This document shows, one piece after another, positions 27,322 through 36,575 of a DNA stretch of 64,000 nucleotides (the first letter of the stretch is position 1; each line of letters opens with the position of its first letter). Under the pieces are notes generated by a model, which saw nothing but the letters and a program-made list of their open reading frames with translations, was not told where the DNA came from and searched no databases. The translations under genes were made by a program, and so were the position numbers. The stretch comes from Alteromonas gilva (GTDB lineage: Bacteria; Pseudomonadota; Gammaproteobacteria; Enterobacterales; Alteromonadaceae), in contig NZ_JAQQXP010000001.1 in the NCBI RefSeq assembly GCF_028595265.1, positions 930,001-994,000 on the forward strand, in the 5' to 3' direction.

Positions 27322-29157
27322 TTACTCGTCAAGGAAGCTGCGTAGTTGTTCTGAGCGGCTTGGGTGGCGAAGTTTACGCAGGGCTTTGGCTTCTATCTGA
27401 CGGATCCGCTCACGGGTTACGTCAAACTGTTTGCCTACTTCTTCCAACGTATGGTCGGTGTTCATATCAATACCAAAACGCATGCGCAGCACCTTGGCTT
27501 CACGTGCTGTCAGGCCCGCCAGTACTTCCTGGGTAGCATCTTTGAGGCTACCGCCCGTGGCAGAATCGAGGGGCTGAATGATCGTGCTGTCCTCGATAAA
27601 ATCACCCAGATGCGAATCTTCATCATCACCAATTGGCGTTTCCATAGAGATCGGCTCTTTGGCGATTTTCAGCACCTTGCGAATTTTATCTTCAGGCATC
27701 AGCATGCGCTCAGACAACTCTTCAGGGGTCGGCTCGCGGCCCATTTCCTGCAGCATTTGGCGAGAAATACGGTTGAGCTTGTTGATCGTTTCGATCATAT
27801 GTACAGGGATACGAATTGTTCGCGCCTGGTCAGCAATCGAGCGGGTAATAGCCTGACGAATCCACCATGTGGCATAGGTCGAGAACTTATAACCGCGACG
27901 ATACTCAAACTTATCAACCGCTTTCATCAGACCGATGTTACCTTCCTGAATTAAATCCAGGAATTGCAGGCCACGGTTAGTGTACTTCTTGGCGATTGAA
28001 ATAACCAAACGCAGGTTCGCCTCCACCATTTCCTTTTTGGCCCGGCGTGCTTTGGCTTCACCAATGGACATGCGACGGTTGATGTCTTTGATATCCGCAA
28101 TGACCAGGCCTGTTTCAAGCTCGACCTGGCAAATTTTGCCAACACTGCGTTCAATTTCTTCTTTGTAGTCTGCCAAGGCGGGCGCATAAGCTGCGTTACC
28201 GGCAAGAATTTCGTCTAACCACTTGGTAGAGGTTTCGCTGCCAGCAAAAGCTTTGATGAAATCTTTTTTAGGCATTTTTGCGTGCATCACGCAATATTTC
28301 ATTACCAGGCGTTCCTGAATACGCACGCGGTCCATCATCTCGCGCATATTTCTCACCAAGCGATCGAACTGCTTAGGTACTAACCGGAATTCTTTAAAGA
28401 TGTCGCTCAGCGCGTTAATTTCTTTGCGCGCGGCTGCGTGTGTACGGCCCTTATCCTCGATTACCTTGCGGGCGATCTGATATTGATCACGAAGCTCGGC
28501 AAACTTTTGACGCGCTTCTTCCGGATCTACGCCGGTATCTTCTTCTTCTTCGTCATCATCGTCATCATCGTCGTCGTCTTCGTCATCAAGTTCTTCTTGT
28601 GACAACTCAGAACCAACGTGCGTAGCGGTAGGCGCCATATCCGCTTCGTTATCAGGGTCAACAAAACCAGAAATAATATCACTCAGACGTATTTCTTCGG
28701 CTTCGTATAGATCCCACTGATCAAGCAAATAGGTGATTGCTTCGGGGTATTCTGCAACTGAACACTGGACCTGGTTGATACCGTCTTCGATCCGTTTGGC
28801 AATTTCAATCTCGCCTTCGCGGGTAAGCAGTTCAACGGTTCCCATCTCACGCATGTACATGCGAACGGGATCCGTGGTGCGGCCGATTTCACTTTCAACG
28901 GTAGCCAAGGCCTGAGCGGCAGCTTCGGCCACTTCTTCGTCAGTGGTCGTTTCCTGCATCAACAATTCATCAGAATCCGGTGCGTTTTCCGACACCTGAA
29001 TCCCCATATCATTGATCATGCGGATGATATCTTCTATTTGATCGGAATCAACGATATCCTGAGGCAGATGGTCATTGACTTCAGAGAATGTCAAATACCC
29101 TTGCTCTTTACCTTTCGCAATCAGGAGTTTAATCTGAGACTGCTTGCTTTGCGCCAT
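27322..29157 (-). CDS. rpoD: Primary sigma factor sigma-70
   Basis: The housekeeping sigma factor, 611 residues from ATG 29157 (the TTG six codons upstream lacks support). It has region 1.1, the non-conserved region, regions 2.1-2.4 (YTNRGLQFLDLIQEGNIGLM, YKFSTYATWWIRQAI), region 3 (RIPVHMIETINKLNR) and region 4 ending VTRERIRQIEAKALRKLRHP. The non-conserved region carries a run of about 20 acidic residues (28537-28590), probably a flexible linker. It is the last gene of the rpsU-yqeY-dnaG-rpoD block, but a 250-base gap and a candidate promoter separate it from dnaG. Confidence 0.98.
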   Translation of the reverse strand: MAQSKQSQIKLLIAKGKEQGYLTFSEVNDHLPQDIVDSDQIEDIIRMINDMGIQVSENAPDSDELLMQETTTDEEVAEAAAQALATVESEIGRTTDPVRMYMREMGTVELLTREGEIEIAKRIEDGINQVQCSVAEYPEAITYLLDQWDLYEAEEIRLSDIISGFVDPDNEADMAPTATHVGSELSQEELDDEDDDDDDDDDEEEEDTGVDPEEARQKFAELRDQYQIARKVIEDKGRTHAAARKEINALSDIFKEFRLVPKQFDRLVRNMREMMDRVRIQERLVMKYCVMHAKMPKKDFIKAFAGSETSTKWLDEILAGNAAYAPALADYKEEIERSVGKICQVELETGLVIADIKDINRRMSIGEAKARRAKKEMVEANLRLVISIAKKYTNRGLQFLDLIQEGNIGLMKAVDKFEYRRGYKFSTYATWWIRQAITRSIADQARTIRIPVHMIETINKLNRISRQMLQEMGREPTPEELSERMLMPEDKIRKVLKIAKEPISMETPIGDDEDSHLGDFIEDSTIIQPLDSATGGSLKDATQEVLAGLTAREAKVLRMRFGIDMNTDHTLEEVGKQFDVTRERIRQIEAKALRKLRHPSRSEQLRSFLDE

Positions 29158-29324
29158 ATACCCTACACTTTTCAAATAATAACCATTGCAACAACCCCTT
29201 TAAGCACAACTGCTGTCGGGGGCATGATCGTTCGACTTCAGTGTGATACTGCATCGATACGGGCTTGCTTTTTGTTGGTTTACGTTTAGTTACCTGCCTT
29301 TGCGACGACGGCAGCGAATTTACT

Positions 29325-29333
29325 AGTATAACA
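29325..29333 (-). promoter_or_regulatory. Candidate extended -10 promoter of rpoD
   Basis: On the minus strand TGT directly followed by TATACT, in the dnaG-rpoD gap, about 165 bases before the rpoD start. No good -35 is visible, which fits extended -10 promoters. It would let rpoD be transcribed apart from dnaG. Confidence 0.5.
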
Positions 29334-29408
29334 GAAATGCTGTTATTTTGACTACTCTGGCGGCTATTTTTAGCGCGCTAAATTTTAACCATTCGGTCAG
29401 ATTAGTTG

Positions 29409-31190
29409 TCAGCGGCCTTGCCGTTCTTTCATCAGCAAGGTGAGCTCTTGTTTTTCGTCACTTGTCAGAGACTGAATTCTGGATTTCGATAACAATTGGT
29501 CAATACGGCTATCAAAATGCAAATCCAGTAAACGTGCAAAACAATCCCTGAATACCCTTGGTGCGTCCGCTTCGTCGATAAAATGTTCCTGAATAAGTAA
29601 CCTGCCCAGATTAGATGAATAAGGGTAGTCTCTGAAGTTTTCAAGCACCTGTGCGGTATTCGCCTGTGAATTTGCGATACAAAACGTAAATACGTCCTGC
29701 AAAACCTGGAGCCCGGCGATACCTGATCCCTCCAGAAAATCCGGCTGCACAGTTTCCTCGCACTGGGTGGCCAATGACGGATGTTCTAATAACAGTCTGA
29801 TCATTACGCTTATCGGCGATAAACGGGTTTTATTTATATTGTTATTGCGTTGTGAAGGGGGAGCTGTTCGGCCTCCAGCGTTAGCCGAGCGTATATCCCG
29901 GTCTAGTTTAAAGCGGTCATATTCCCCCACATGTTTGCTGAGTTCTTCACTGAGCATCGATTTTTGTTGCTCACCGATAACCTGATCAATTAACGGTTGG
30001 GCAGCCGATTTGAGGGCTATTTTGCCCTCTGGCGTGCCCACTGAATGCTGTTTCAGCAGTGTGTCAAAGAAAAAATGCGACAACGGCGCGGCATCGGCAA
30101 CCAGTTGTTCAAAGGCCTCTTTACCAATTTGCCGTACCATTGTGTCCGGATCTTCACCGTCAGGTAAGAATAAGAACTTCAGCTGAATACCATCTTTTAG
30201 TACCGGCAATGCATTTTCGACCGCCCGCCAGGCAGCATCACGGCCCGCTCGGTCGCCATCGTAACAACACACAATTTCCTGTGTGCCGCGCATAAGCATG
30301 GTCATATGATCCTGGGTTGTCGCGGTGCCCAATGCAGCAGTGGCGTAGGGTATACCGAACTGACTTAGTGCCACCACGTCCATATAGCCTTCAACCACCA
30401 TAATCCGCTGCAGATTGCGTTGTTGGCGGGTTTGAAAATAGCCAAACAACTCATAACCCTTATGAAAAATACGGGTTTCAGGTGAATTTAAATACTTTGG
30501 CCCATTTCCATCCATAAGACGGCCACCGAAGCCGCAAACACGGCCGCGTTTATCGCGGATAGGAAACATAATGCGGTCACGGAAGAAGTCGTACTGTTTA
30601 CCGTTGTCATTTTGATTCACCAGTTTCAGGTCAATCAACTGTTTGCGAACACTGTTATCGTTGCCAAAAGTGCTTAACACGGCATCCCAGTCAGGGGGCG
30701 CATAACCAATTTCCCACTGCTTGACAATTTCACCCGACAAACCACGCTGCTTTAAATATTCAACCGCCTTATTACCCTGGCTATGGTGTTTAAACTGATG
30801 CTGGAAAAAGCGTGTAACCTTTTCCATTAACTGAAAGTCAGACTCGTTTTGCTGTTTGGTGTGGTCGCTGACAACCCGGCTACTGCCTTGCTCTCGGGGT
30901 ACGTCTAAACCATGAATGCGGGCAAGTTCTTCTATGGCTTCCACAAAGTCGAGGCGGTCATATTCCATTAAAAATGAAATGGCGTTGCCGTGCTCACCGC
31001 AGCCAAAACAATGATAAAACTGTTTATCCTGACTTACCGTGAATGAAGGGGTTTTTTCGTCATGAAACGGGCAGCAGGCCGAATAGTTTTTGCCTGCTTT
31101 TTTTAGCCGCACGCGGTTATCGACAATTTCGACAATATCGGTACGGGCGAGCAGATCATCAATGAACTCTCGGGGGATCTTACCTGCCAT
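29409..31190 (-). CDS. dnaG: DNA primase
   Basis: Makes RNA primers for replication. 593 residues: N-terminal zinc-binding domain (CPFHDEKTPSF, then FYHCFGCGEHG), the RNA polymerase core with TOPRIM sequence (VVEGYMDVVALSQFG, CYDGDRAGRDAA), and a C-terminal helicase-binding domain. Order and strand with rpsU and rpoD follow the classical macromolecular-synthesis operon, with yqeY between rpsU and dnaG. Confidence 0.98.
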   Translation of the reverse strand: MAGKIPREFIDDLLARTDIVEIVDNRVRLKKAGKNYSACCPFHDEKTPSFTVSQDKQFYHCFGCGEHGNAISFLMEYDRLDFVEAIEELARIHGLDVPREQGSSRVVSDHTKQQNESDFQLMEKVTRFFQHQFKHHSQGNKAVEYLKQRGLSGEIVKQWEIGYAPPDWDAVLSTFGNDNSVRKQLIDLKLVNQNDNGKQYDFFRDRIMFPIRDKRGRVCGFGGRLMDGNGPKYLNSPETRIFHKGYELFGYFQTRQQRNLQRIMVVEGYMDVVALSQFGIPYATAALGTATTQDHMTMLMRGTQEIVCCYDGDRAGRDAAWRAVENALPVLKDGIQLKFLFLPDGEDPDTMVRQIGKEAFEQLVADAAPLSHFFFDTLLKQHSVGTPEGKIALKSAAQPLIDQVIGEQQKSMLSEELSKHVGEYDRFKLDRDIRSANAGGRTAPPSQRNNNINKTRLSPISVMIRLLLEHPSLATQCEETVQPDFLEGSGIAGLQVLQDVFTFCIANSQANTAQVLENFRDYPYSSNLGRLLIQEHFIDEADAPRVFRDCFARLLDLHFDSRIDQLLSKSRIQSLTSDEKQELTLLMKERQGR

Positions 31191-31300
31191 AACTTTTATA
31201 TGCTGCCAGTATTAGTCGTTGCAGTTACTTTATCAGGATATGCGGTCAGCGCAACGCATGCTATGCCTAACCTAAGTGTCAACGTGCAAAAAGGGTGGGG

Positions 31301-31744
31301 TTATCCCAGACGTTGTTTGATCTGGGCGCTTAATGCGCCCATATCGGCCCGGCCTTGTACCTGGGGTTTTAACACTCCCATTACTTTACCCATGTCCTGC
31401 ATGCCGCTGGCACCTGTAGATGCCAGAGCATCATCAATAAGCGAAGTGAGTTCTTCGTTACTGAGAGGCTGGGGTAAAAAAGACTCAAGCACTGTTATTT
31501 CCGCGCGCTCTGTTTGCGCCAGATCGTCGCGATTGGCGTTATCGTATTGCGCTGCGGCATCCTGGCGCTGTTTAACCATTTTAGTTAATACGGCCAGAAT
31601 ATCGGGGTCGGTCATTGTGACCTGCTCGTCAATTTCACGTTGTCTAATTGCCGCTAACGCCATGCGCACAGTACCCAAACGAAGCTTGTCTTTAGCTCGC
31701 ATTGCGTCTTTCTGTGCAGATTTCAGGTCGTCAATAAGTGCCAT
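31301..31744 (-). CDS. yqeY: GatB/YqeY-family protein
   Basis: 147 residues of the YqeY family, related to the tRNA-binding tail domain of the GatB amidotransferase subunit. It shows DLKSAQKDAMRAKDKLRLG, an LTKMVKQRQDAA helix and KVMGVLKPQVQGRADM near the C-terminus. The exact role is not established; tRNA interaction is inferred from the family. It sits between rpsU and dnaG, a frequent arrangement. Confidence 0.92.
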   Translation of the reverse strand: MALIDDLKSAQKDAMRAKDKLRLGTVRMALAAIRQREIDEQVTMTDPDILAVLTKMVKQRQDAAAQYDNANRDDLAQTERAEITVLESFLPQPLSNEELTSLIDDALASTGASGMQDMGKVMGVLKPQVQGRADMGALSAQIKQRLG

Positions 31745-31802
31745 TAGTTACTCTAAAATTAACCAGCTTAAGCTTTGTCGGCGTAATCGTGTACGTGTTG
31801 TA

Positions 31803-32018
31803 TTAGTACAGTTTTACGCGACGTGCATTTTCACGAGCCAGTTTTTTCAGGTGACGTTTTTTAGCAGCAGCTTTTTTGCGCTTACGTTCCCAGGTTGGCT
31901 TTTCGAAGAATTCACGACGACGAACTTCTGACAGAACACCAGCTTTCTCACAAGAACGCTTAAAACGACGCAGTGCTACGTCAAATGGCTCGTTTTCTCT
32001 AACTTTAACGATGGGCAT
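31803..32018 (-). CDS. rpsU: 30S ribosomal protein S21
   Basis: 71 residues, basic: MPIVKVRENEPFDVALRRFK at the start and an Arg/Lys-rich C-terminus. Binds the small ribosomal subunit near the 3' end of 16S rRNA. GAGGTGA lies 8 bases before the ATG. It is the first gene of the dnaG-rpoD block and divergent from tsaD. Confidence 0.98.
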   Translation of the reverse strand: MPIVKVRENEPFDVALRRFKRSCEKAGVLSEVRRREFFEKPTWERKRKKAAAKKRHLKKLARENARRVKLY

Positions 32019-32048
32019 TAAAATTTCACCTCAAAACATAACGGATTT

Positions 32049-32095
32049 CCGGGTTAAAAATTGGTACTTTTAAACCACCCGGGTTAAAAATGGTG
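32049..32095. repeat. Two direct repeats upstream of rpsU
   Basis: CCGGGTTAAAAATTGGT at 32049 and CCGGGTTAAAAATGGTG at 32079, exactly 30 bases apart, within the rpsU leader or promoter. Possibly paired operators on one helical face; no known factor assigned. Confidence 0.55.
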
Positions 32096-32262
32096 CGAAA
32101 TTCTAATCATTTGAGCGCCTGATGTAAAGCCCCGGTGTTAAAAAAACAGCCAAATTCCTCACTTCCTGCTCTTTTCCTATTGATGAGCCGGCATTCAGTG
32201 GTCTGATTTAGTCATTTCGGGTAAACTTTGCCGCGAACAAAACCACAGGATAAACAAAGCAT

Positions 32263-33279
32263 ATGCGAGTGTTAGGTATTGAGACTTCCTGCGATGAAAC
32301 AGGCATCGCCGTATACGACGATCAGCAAGGATTATTGTCGCATACTCTCTATAGTCAGGTAAAATTACATGCTGATTATGGCGGCGTCGTGCCGGAGCTT
32401 GCATCACGCGATCATGTGCGCAAAATTATACCGCTCATTCAAAAAGCTCTGGATGATGCCGATTCCTCTCAAGCGGATATCGACGGGATAGCCTACACAC
32501 GCGGACCCGGTTTGGTGGGAGCACTGCTGGTGGGCGCGTCGGTTGGACGCTCTATTGCGTATGCCTGGAATATTCCGACCATTGGCGTTCATCATATGGA
32601 AGGCCATTTACTGGCCCCCATGCTTGAAGCCTCAGCCCCTGAGTTCCCGTTTGTAGCGCTGTTGGTTTCAGGCGGTCACTCCATGTTAGTGAGGGTCGAT
32701 GGTATCGGCAGCTATGAGCTTTTGGGGGAGTCCATTGATGATGCCGCCGGTGAGGCCTTTGATAAAACGGCAAAATTGCTGGGACTCGATTACCCCGGCG
32801 GTCCGTTATTGGCTAAGCTCGCTGAGCAGGGCGAGCCTGGTCACTATAAATTTCCTCGCCCCATGACCGACCGTCCCGGTCTTGATTTTAGTTTCAGCGG
32901 GCTTAAAACCTTTGCCGCAAATACCATTCGCGATGCCGATAATAATGCACAAACCAAAGCCAATATTGCTTATGCGTTTCAGGAAGCTGTTATCGATACA
33001 TTAATTATTAAGTGTCGACGCGCGCTGCAGCAAACCGGATTAAAGCGTCTGGTTATTGCCGGTGGTGTGAGTGCCAATACAGCATTACGCAGCGCCATGA
33101 CCAAACTGATGAACGATGTACGCGGAGAAGTGTTTTATCCGGGCCTGAGCTTTTGTACCGATAACGGTGCCATGATTGCTTATGCGGGTTTACAACGATT
33201 AAAAGCCGGTCAAACCACTGCGCTGTCTGAGTCTGTGGTACCGCGCTGGCCGCTTGATTCTCTAACACCGCTGTCATAG
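32263..33279 (+). CDS. tsaD: tRNA N6-threonylcarbamoyladenosine synthase subunit TsaD
   Basis: Transfers the threonylcarbamoyl group to A37 of ANN-decoding tRNAs with TsaB and TsaE. 338 residues of the Kae1/Qri7 family: MRVLGIETSCDETGIAVYD, the metal-binding HHMEGH near residue 111, LVSGGHS, the GEAFDKTAKLLGL segment, and VIAGGVSANTALR near residue 265. Its position divergent to rpsU is conserved among gammaproteobacteria. Confidence 0.98.
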   Translation: MRVLGIETSCDETGIAVYDDQQGLLSHTLYSQVKLHADYGGVVPELASRDHVRKIIPLIQKALDDADSSQADIDGIAYTRGPGLVGALLVGASVGRSIAYAWNIPTIGVHHMEGHLLAPMLEASAPEFPFVALLVSGGHSMLVRVDGIGSYELLGESIDDAAGEAFDKTAKLLGLDYPGGPLLAKLAEQGEPGHYKFPRPMTDRPGLDFSFSGLKTFAANTIRDADNNAQTKANIAYAFQEAVIDTLIIKCRRALQQTGLKRLVIAGGVSANTALRSAMTKLMNDVRGEVFYPGLSFCTDNGAMIAYAGLQRLKAGQTTALSESVVPRWPLDSLTPLS

Positions 33280-33322
33280 AGTTAGGTGGTACTTTGGCGC
33301 TCTATAATAATAGTGGGAAATA

Positions 33323-34540
33323 ATGAAAAAAGGAATTCTAGGCAGCGTCGGCATACTGCTGTGTTTATACAGCAGTATGTGCACAGCACAGCGACCAACC
33401 CAACATATCGTACTGGTGTCTCTTGATGGTTTTCGGCACGATTATATCGAAAAGCACCAGGCCCGACAGATAGGCGCGATTGCCGCGGCCGGCGTCAGGG
33501 CAGAGAGTATGCAGCCTGTTTATCCGGCGAATACCTTTCCTAACCATATTTCACTGCTGACCGGCTTATTGCCAATTCACCACGGTATCGTTAACAACCG
33601 CTTTTATGATAAGACCCGTGACGATTACTATGGCATGGGCAAAGGTGGTAAAGACAGTTCGTGGATAACGGCGATGCCGTTTTGGAACCTGGTTAAAACC
33701 CATGGCTATCCCGCTGCCACTTATTTTTGGCCCGAGTCAGATGCATTAATCGGCGGGCAGTTGCCAAACTATTATTTTCATTACTCTAAATATGCCGATT
33801 ATCAGCAGCGTGTCGATCAGATTATCGAGTGGTTAGGGTATCCTGAAGCCACCCGGCCGGTATTTATCGCCAGCTATTTTTCATTAGTCGATACAGCCGG
33901 ACACGATTACGGTCCCGACGCTAAAGAAACCCGCGCTGCGGTTCAAAAGATGGATGTCCTGATAGGTCAGCTGTTTGAGCGACTTCAGGCATTGCCCATT
34001 GAGGTGAATCTGGTGTTGGTCTCCGACCATGGTATGGCCAGCGTGGATAAACAACAGGTTATATTGCAGGACGAGCTCAATATCAGCGATGACTTTTTGG
34101 TGCTCAATGAGGGCGAACAGATATTGCTTTATGCCAAAGACGGCGTCGAAGAGCAGGCGATAACGGCGCAATACGAAGCGTTGAGAGCACTCAAGCTGCC
34201 CGGTGTGCGCGTGTTCGATGAAGCGCAACGCAAGCATTATCATATGCCCCGGAATCAGCGTTCTGGCGATATTATTATTACTATTGATGCCCCGGCCAGG
34301 TTCGCCAAAGACAAAAACAGCCGGATTGGCCCCGGGGGCCACGGTTATTTGCCGGAGCATCCGGATATGGGCGCCATCTTTGTTGCCAATGGGCCGTCAT
34401 TTAAAAACGCTGAGCGCCTGCCTCGATTCAGTAACCTCGAAGTTTATCCCGCACTGGCAAAGATATTGGGTCTTGAGTTGCTCACGCCTATAGATGGTGA
34501 ACTGGATGTGCTGAATCAGGCCCTGGTGACAACAGACTAA
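33323..34540 (+). CDS. Exported nucleotide pyrophosphatase/phosphodiesterase-like enzyme (NPP family)
   Basis: 405 residues, with a signal peptide ending CTA. It belongs to the alkaline-phosphatase superfamily as an NPP type: metal Asp in VSLDGFRHDY, nucleophile Thr in PANTFPNH, Asp and His in VDTAGHDYG, Asp-His in VSDHGM and His in PGGHGY. All expected zinc ligands are present. It probably hydrolyses phosphodiester or pyrophosphate bonds of nucleotides or related substrates in the periplasm, which would release phosphate. It lies downstream of tsaD by 43 bases. Confidence 0.9.
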   Translation: MKKGILGSVGILLCLYSSMCTAQRPTQHIVLVSLDGFRHDYIEKHQARQIGAIAAAGVRAESMQPVYPANTFPNHISLLTGLLPIHHGIVNNRFYDKTRDDYYGMGKGGKDSSWITAMPFWNLVKTHGYPAATYFWPESDALIGGQLPNYYFHYSKYADYQQRVDQIIEWLGYPEATRPVFIASYFSLVDTAGHDYGPDAKETRAAVQKMDVLIGQLFERLQALPIEVNLVLVSDHGMASVDKQQVILQDELNISDDFLVLNEGEQILLYAKDGVEEQAITAQYEALRALKLPGVRVFDEAQRKHYHMPRNQRSGDIIITIDAPARFAKDKNSRIGPGGHGYLPEHPDMGAIFVANGPSFKNAERLPRFSNLEVYPALAKILGLELLTPIDGELDVLNQALVTTD

Positions 34541-34617
34541 TATGCCCCGGAGTAAGCCGCGTATCGTGTTTGCCCGCCTGAACAGTGAGTACGTTATGTT
34601 TATAAGCGAAAAACGCG

Positions 34618-35442
34618 TTGCATAGCGTGTCGATTGGTCCGCTGGGGCTGGCTATTGACTACGCCCTTGTGTGGGGGGCGTTGCTGCTGTCATTGCTCAT
34701 AGTACGTTGGGTCACAAAACAAAAACGGCTGCGCCAGGCCACTGAAAACACACTCTTAACACTGTTTGTTGTTGCACTTGTTGGCGCCCGGGCAGGGTTT
34801 GTCTGGCGTATGTGGGATCAATACAGTACTCAGATTTGGTCAATTTTTGATATTCGCGATGGTGGATTTTTGCCCCATACCGGCCTCGTGGCGGCAGCGC
34901 TGATCCTCATGGTTAAAATCAAAAACAATCCGCTCATCTATAAACCTGTTATCACCACTATCGGGCTCACCGCACTTTGTATAATGCCGGTTTACGTTGG
35001 CGTTAATCTGTATAACCAAACAGAGAGAATACCTGCGCTGACCCTTTTGGATATTCAGGGTGAGGTCGTGTCGCTGACCAGCTTTGACGATAAGCCGGTG
35101 GTAATTAATGTATGGGCAACCTGGTGCCCGCCGTGCCAACGCGAAATGCCGGTGCTTGCAAACGCTCAGCAACAATATCAGGACACCCACTTTATTTTTA
35201 TTAATCAGGCCGAGTCGGCTAAGCAGGTGCAGGACTTTTTTTCTGCACAGCAGTTACAGCTTGAAAATGTGTTGTTGGATAAGCATGGCACGGTGAGTAA
35301 AGCACTGGGGGTTGCCGTATTGCCGACAACGCTATTTTATTCGGCCGATGGAAAATTACTGTATCGTCACGTGGGCGGGGTGTCTGCCGCCAGTCTTGAC
35401 TATGCCCTTGAGCAAATGGCGGCGCGCGACCTTAGCCAATAG
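34618..35442 (+). CDS. Lgt-like membrane domain fused to a TlpA-type thioredoxin
   Basis: About 274 residues. The first ~130 contain four or so membrane helices and resemble the front half of prolipoprotein diacylglyceryl transferase (SIGPLGLAIDYALVWG, ALVGARAGFVWRMWD, IRDGGFLPHTGLV), but the catalytic GRxGNFxNxE region is absent. Residues about 137-270 are a periplasmic TlpA/ResA-like thioredoxin with WCPPC (WATWCPPCQREMPVL) and the cis-Pro VLPTTLF. It is likely a membrane-tethered thiol reductase. The start is unsure: TTG 34618 or GTG 34627; a 9-codon ORF from 34596 overlaps it. It follows the NPP gene. Confidence 0.82.
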   Translation: MHSVSIGPLGLAIDYALVWGALLLSLLIVRWVTKQKRLRQATENTLLTLFVVALVGARAGFVWRMWDQYSTQIWSIFDIRDGGFLPHTGLVAAALILMVKIKNNPLIYKPVITTIGLTALCIMPVYVGVNLYNQTERIPALTLLDIQGEVVSLTSFDDKPVVINVWATWCPPCQREMPVLANAQQQYQDTHFIFINQAESAKQVQDFFSAQQLQLENVLLDKHGTVSKALGVAVLPTTLFYSADGKLLYRHVGGVSAASLDYALEQMAARDLSQ

Positions 35443-35446
35443 TTTG

Positions 35447-36085
35447 CTATTCGTTGGTTTTTCCCTTATCCCAGACTTTGCTTTCCTGGCCACGCCATAA
35501 GCGCTGAATGTTCTCTCGATGGCGAAACACAATCAGCGCTGATAACATCGCCACCGGCAAGGTATATTCTGGTTTGATAAACCAGGTAAAGACAGGCGCC
35601 AGCGACACAGCGATAATCGCGCCAAGCGACGAGTAGCCCCAAATAAATACCGTAACAGCCCAGCTTGCTACCAGTAAGCCGGCTAATGGTGGTCCAATGG
35701 GTAGCATAGCGCCAAACGCCGTAGCCACTCCTTTACCGCCTTTAAAGTGAAAATAGAGTGGAAATATGTGGCCAAGGCAAGCTGCAATGGCGATAAACCC
35801 TAAGGCCAGGGGAGTGATCCCCATAAAAAAAGCGGAATAAACCGGCACAGTACCTTTTAAAACATCGGTCAGTAATACCAATAATGCCGGTACCCGGCCG
35901 CCTAACCGAAGCACATTGGTTGCGCCAGGGTTACCAGAGCCATGATAACGTGGATCCGGGAGTTTAAATGCATGGCTAATCAGCACCGCACTGCTTACTG
36001 AACCCACTAAATAGGCAACACCAACCATTAACAAACTTAGTGCAGTCAATGCCCGAGTCTCTGCATGAACAAAAAGTGCTCTCAC
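35447..36085 (-). CDS. plsY: Glycerol-3-phosphate acyltransferase PlsY
   Basis: Acylates glycerol-3-phosphate from acyl-phosphate, the first step of phospholipid synthesis. A membrane protein of about 200 residues with the family motifs GSISSA-like GSVSSAVLI, SGNPGATNVLR, GHIFPLYFHFKGGKGVAT and IVFRHRENIQRLWRGQE. Comparison with E. coli PlsY suggests the true start may be TTG at 36049 rather than GTG at 36085. Divergent from folB, as in other gammaproteobacteria. It ends 4 bases from the convergent fusion gene. Confidence 0.95.
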   Translation of the reverse strand: MRALFVHAETRALTALSLLMVGVAYLVGSVSSAVLISHAFKLPDPRYHGSGNPGATNVLRLGGRVPALLVLLTDVLKGTVPVYSAFFMGITPLALGFIAIAACLGHIFPLYFHFKGGKGVATAFGAMLPIGPPLAGLLVASWAVTVFIWGYSSLGAIIAVSLAPVFTWFIKPEYTLPVAMLSALIVFRHRENIQRLWRGQESKVWDKGKTNE

Positions 36086-36212
36086 CCTACTAAAATATTG
36101 TGGGTAACGCCAGATTTTGTGGTGTTATGGCTGAGGTTTTATGGCGACTGTGATGAGGTGCTAAACAGAGCCTGGCGGTGCTATACTTTGGCAAAAAAGG
36201 ATTAACAAAACC

Positions 36213-36575
36213 ATGCAGACAATTTTTATCGAAGGCCTCCAAGTTCCCACTTTGATTGGTGTTTACGACTGGGAACGAACGCAGGAAACGGTGTTGATCG
36301 TAGACTTGCAGATTAATGCGCATCTTGAAGCGGCGATGAAATCTGACGATGTGGCCGATACCATCAACTACGCAGCAGTAGCAGAAACAGTAAAGCAGGT
36401 AGGAAAAGACGCTCAGTTTGAGCTGCTCGAAGCCCTTGGCAACGCCATTATTGAAGCCGTATGTGCGCGTTTTGACCTGTATAAAATAGTACTGAGAATT
36501 GAAAAGCCGGGTATCTTACCCGATGCTAATAAGGTTGGTATTACCATAAGCCATGAGGTTGAGACTAACGCGTGA
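36213..36575 (+). CDS. folB: Dihydroneopterin aldolase
   Basis: Converts 7,8-dihydroneopterin to 6-hydroxymethyl-dihydropterin in folate synthesis. 120 residues: IEGLQVPTLIGVYDWER at the N-terminus, DTINYAAVAE near residue 50, and the KPGILPDANKVGITI segment close to the C-terminus. It overlaps folK by 4 bases, so they are translationally coupled and carry out consecutive steps. Confidence 0.96.
   Translation: MQTIFIEGLQVPTLIGVYDWERTQETVLIVDLQINAHLEAAMKSDDVADTINYAAVAETVKQVGKDAQFELLEALGNAIIEAVCARFDLYKIVLRIEKPGILPDANKVGITISHEVETNA

Noticed and set aside
29301..29360. Terminator between dnaG and rpoD
   Set aside because: The AACAG/CTGTT hairpin is weak and overlaps a better promoter candidate.
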